Shown here: one piece after another, positions 63,970 to 64,000 of the stretch
Layout: each line of letters begins with the position of its first letter
Numbering within the stretch: the first letter of the stretch is position 1
DNA from: Lewinellaceae bacterium
GTDB lineage: Bacteria > Bacteroidota > Bacteroidia > Chitinophagales > Saprospiraceae
DNA: 64,000 nt
Direction of reading: 5' to 3'
Assembly (NCBI GenBank): GCA_020636105.1
Contig: JACJYL010000002.1
Location: forward strand, 1,888,001-1,952,000
The notes under the pieces: generated by a model
What the model was told of the DNA's origin: nothing
The model's input: the letters and a program-made list of their open reading frames with translations, nothing else
Databases searched by the model: none
Made by a program: the position numbers and the translations under genes

Positions 63970-64000
63970 TATTACAGAACCGCAAATATGAGTCATCCCG

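Overview
The window reads as a chromosomal segment of a Bacteroidota species, probably of the Saprospiria/Chitinophagia type. The support is a SusC/SusD pair, type IX secretion (T9SS) C-terminal sorting domains, SprB repeats, ASPIC/UnbV-VCBS lipoproteins, lipoboxes ending in SC or GC, and repeated TAnnTTTG promoter boxes (the Bacteroidota -7 element) in place of the proteobacterial type. No rRNA, tRNA, integrase, intact transposase or CRISPR array was seen. The taxonomic placement is inferred from gene content only.

Layout. 1-4.7 kb: four co-directional genes, two of unknown family, one receiver-like protein without an obvious phospho-acceptor, and a sigma-54-dependent response regulator; the first gene is cut by the window edge. 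4.9-6.9 kb: a compact iscS-iscU-iscA iron-sulfur operon. 7.2-12.3 kb: a short methylmalonyl-CoA mutase small-subunit-like gene, an AI-2E-family membrane protein, a single-domain response regulator, a DUF1624-like membrane acyltransferase and an AraC regulator. 12.3-13.3 kb: a non-coding stretch with a hairpin cluster and a 283-bp palindromic element; a second copy of that element lies at 23.7 kb. 13.3-18.2 kb: a complete four-gene hydroxyproline catabolic operon (epimerase, D-hydroxyproline dehydrogenase, deaminase, ketoglutarate-semialdehyde dehydrogenase). 18.3-26.7 kb: queG lacking a usable start for its N-terminus, an Rpn-like C-terminal-only ORF, a GNAT protein, a double NTF2-like secreted protein, a histidine kinase, a free-standing effector-associated-domain (EAD11-like) protein, an APC-Usp fusion transporter and a small membrane protein.

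27-36.5 kb holds exported proteolysis and quality control: a 1531-residue subtilase with SprB repeats and a T9SS tail, an M1 aminopeptidase-like protein and a two-PDZ HtrA protease. 36.8-59.6 kb is an alpha-glucoside utilisation locus. On the minus strand it runs SusC-SusD, a strong terminator, then two ASPIC/VCBS lipoproteins, a secreted GH65 enzyme, an MFS permease and a GH37 trehalase. On the plus strand it runs a LacI regulator with a PurR/LacI-type palindrome in its promoter, a GH13 oligo-1,6-glucosidase-like enzyme and a sodium/solute symporter. A vanadium haloperoxidase-like lipoprotein follows in convergent orientation. The likely flow is: outer-membrane capture by SusCD, periplasmic cleavage by GH65, inner-membrane uptake by the MFS and SSS carriers, and cytoplasmic cleavage by GH37 and GH13. 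59.8-64 kb: a lipoprotein of unknown function, a remnant of a DUF5655-like gene, a small T9SS-tailed protein, and a large repeat protein with a phage-tail-type S74 chaperone domain.

The strongest candidates for new biology are the sigma-54-linked cluster at the left edge, the orphan EAD11 protein at 23.1 kb, the paired palindromic elements, and several exact inverted repeats in promoter regions (iscS, the AI-2E/response-regulator divergence, the subtilase, htrA and lacI). All calls come from reading the sequence without database searches.
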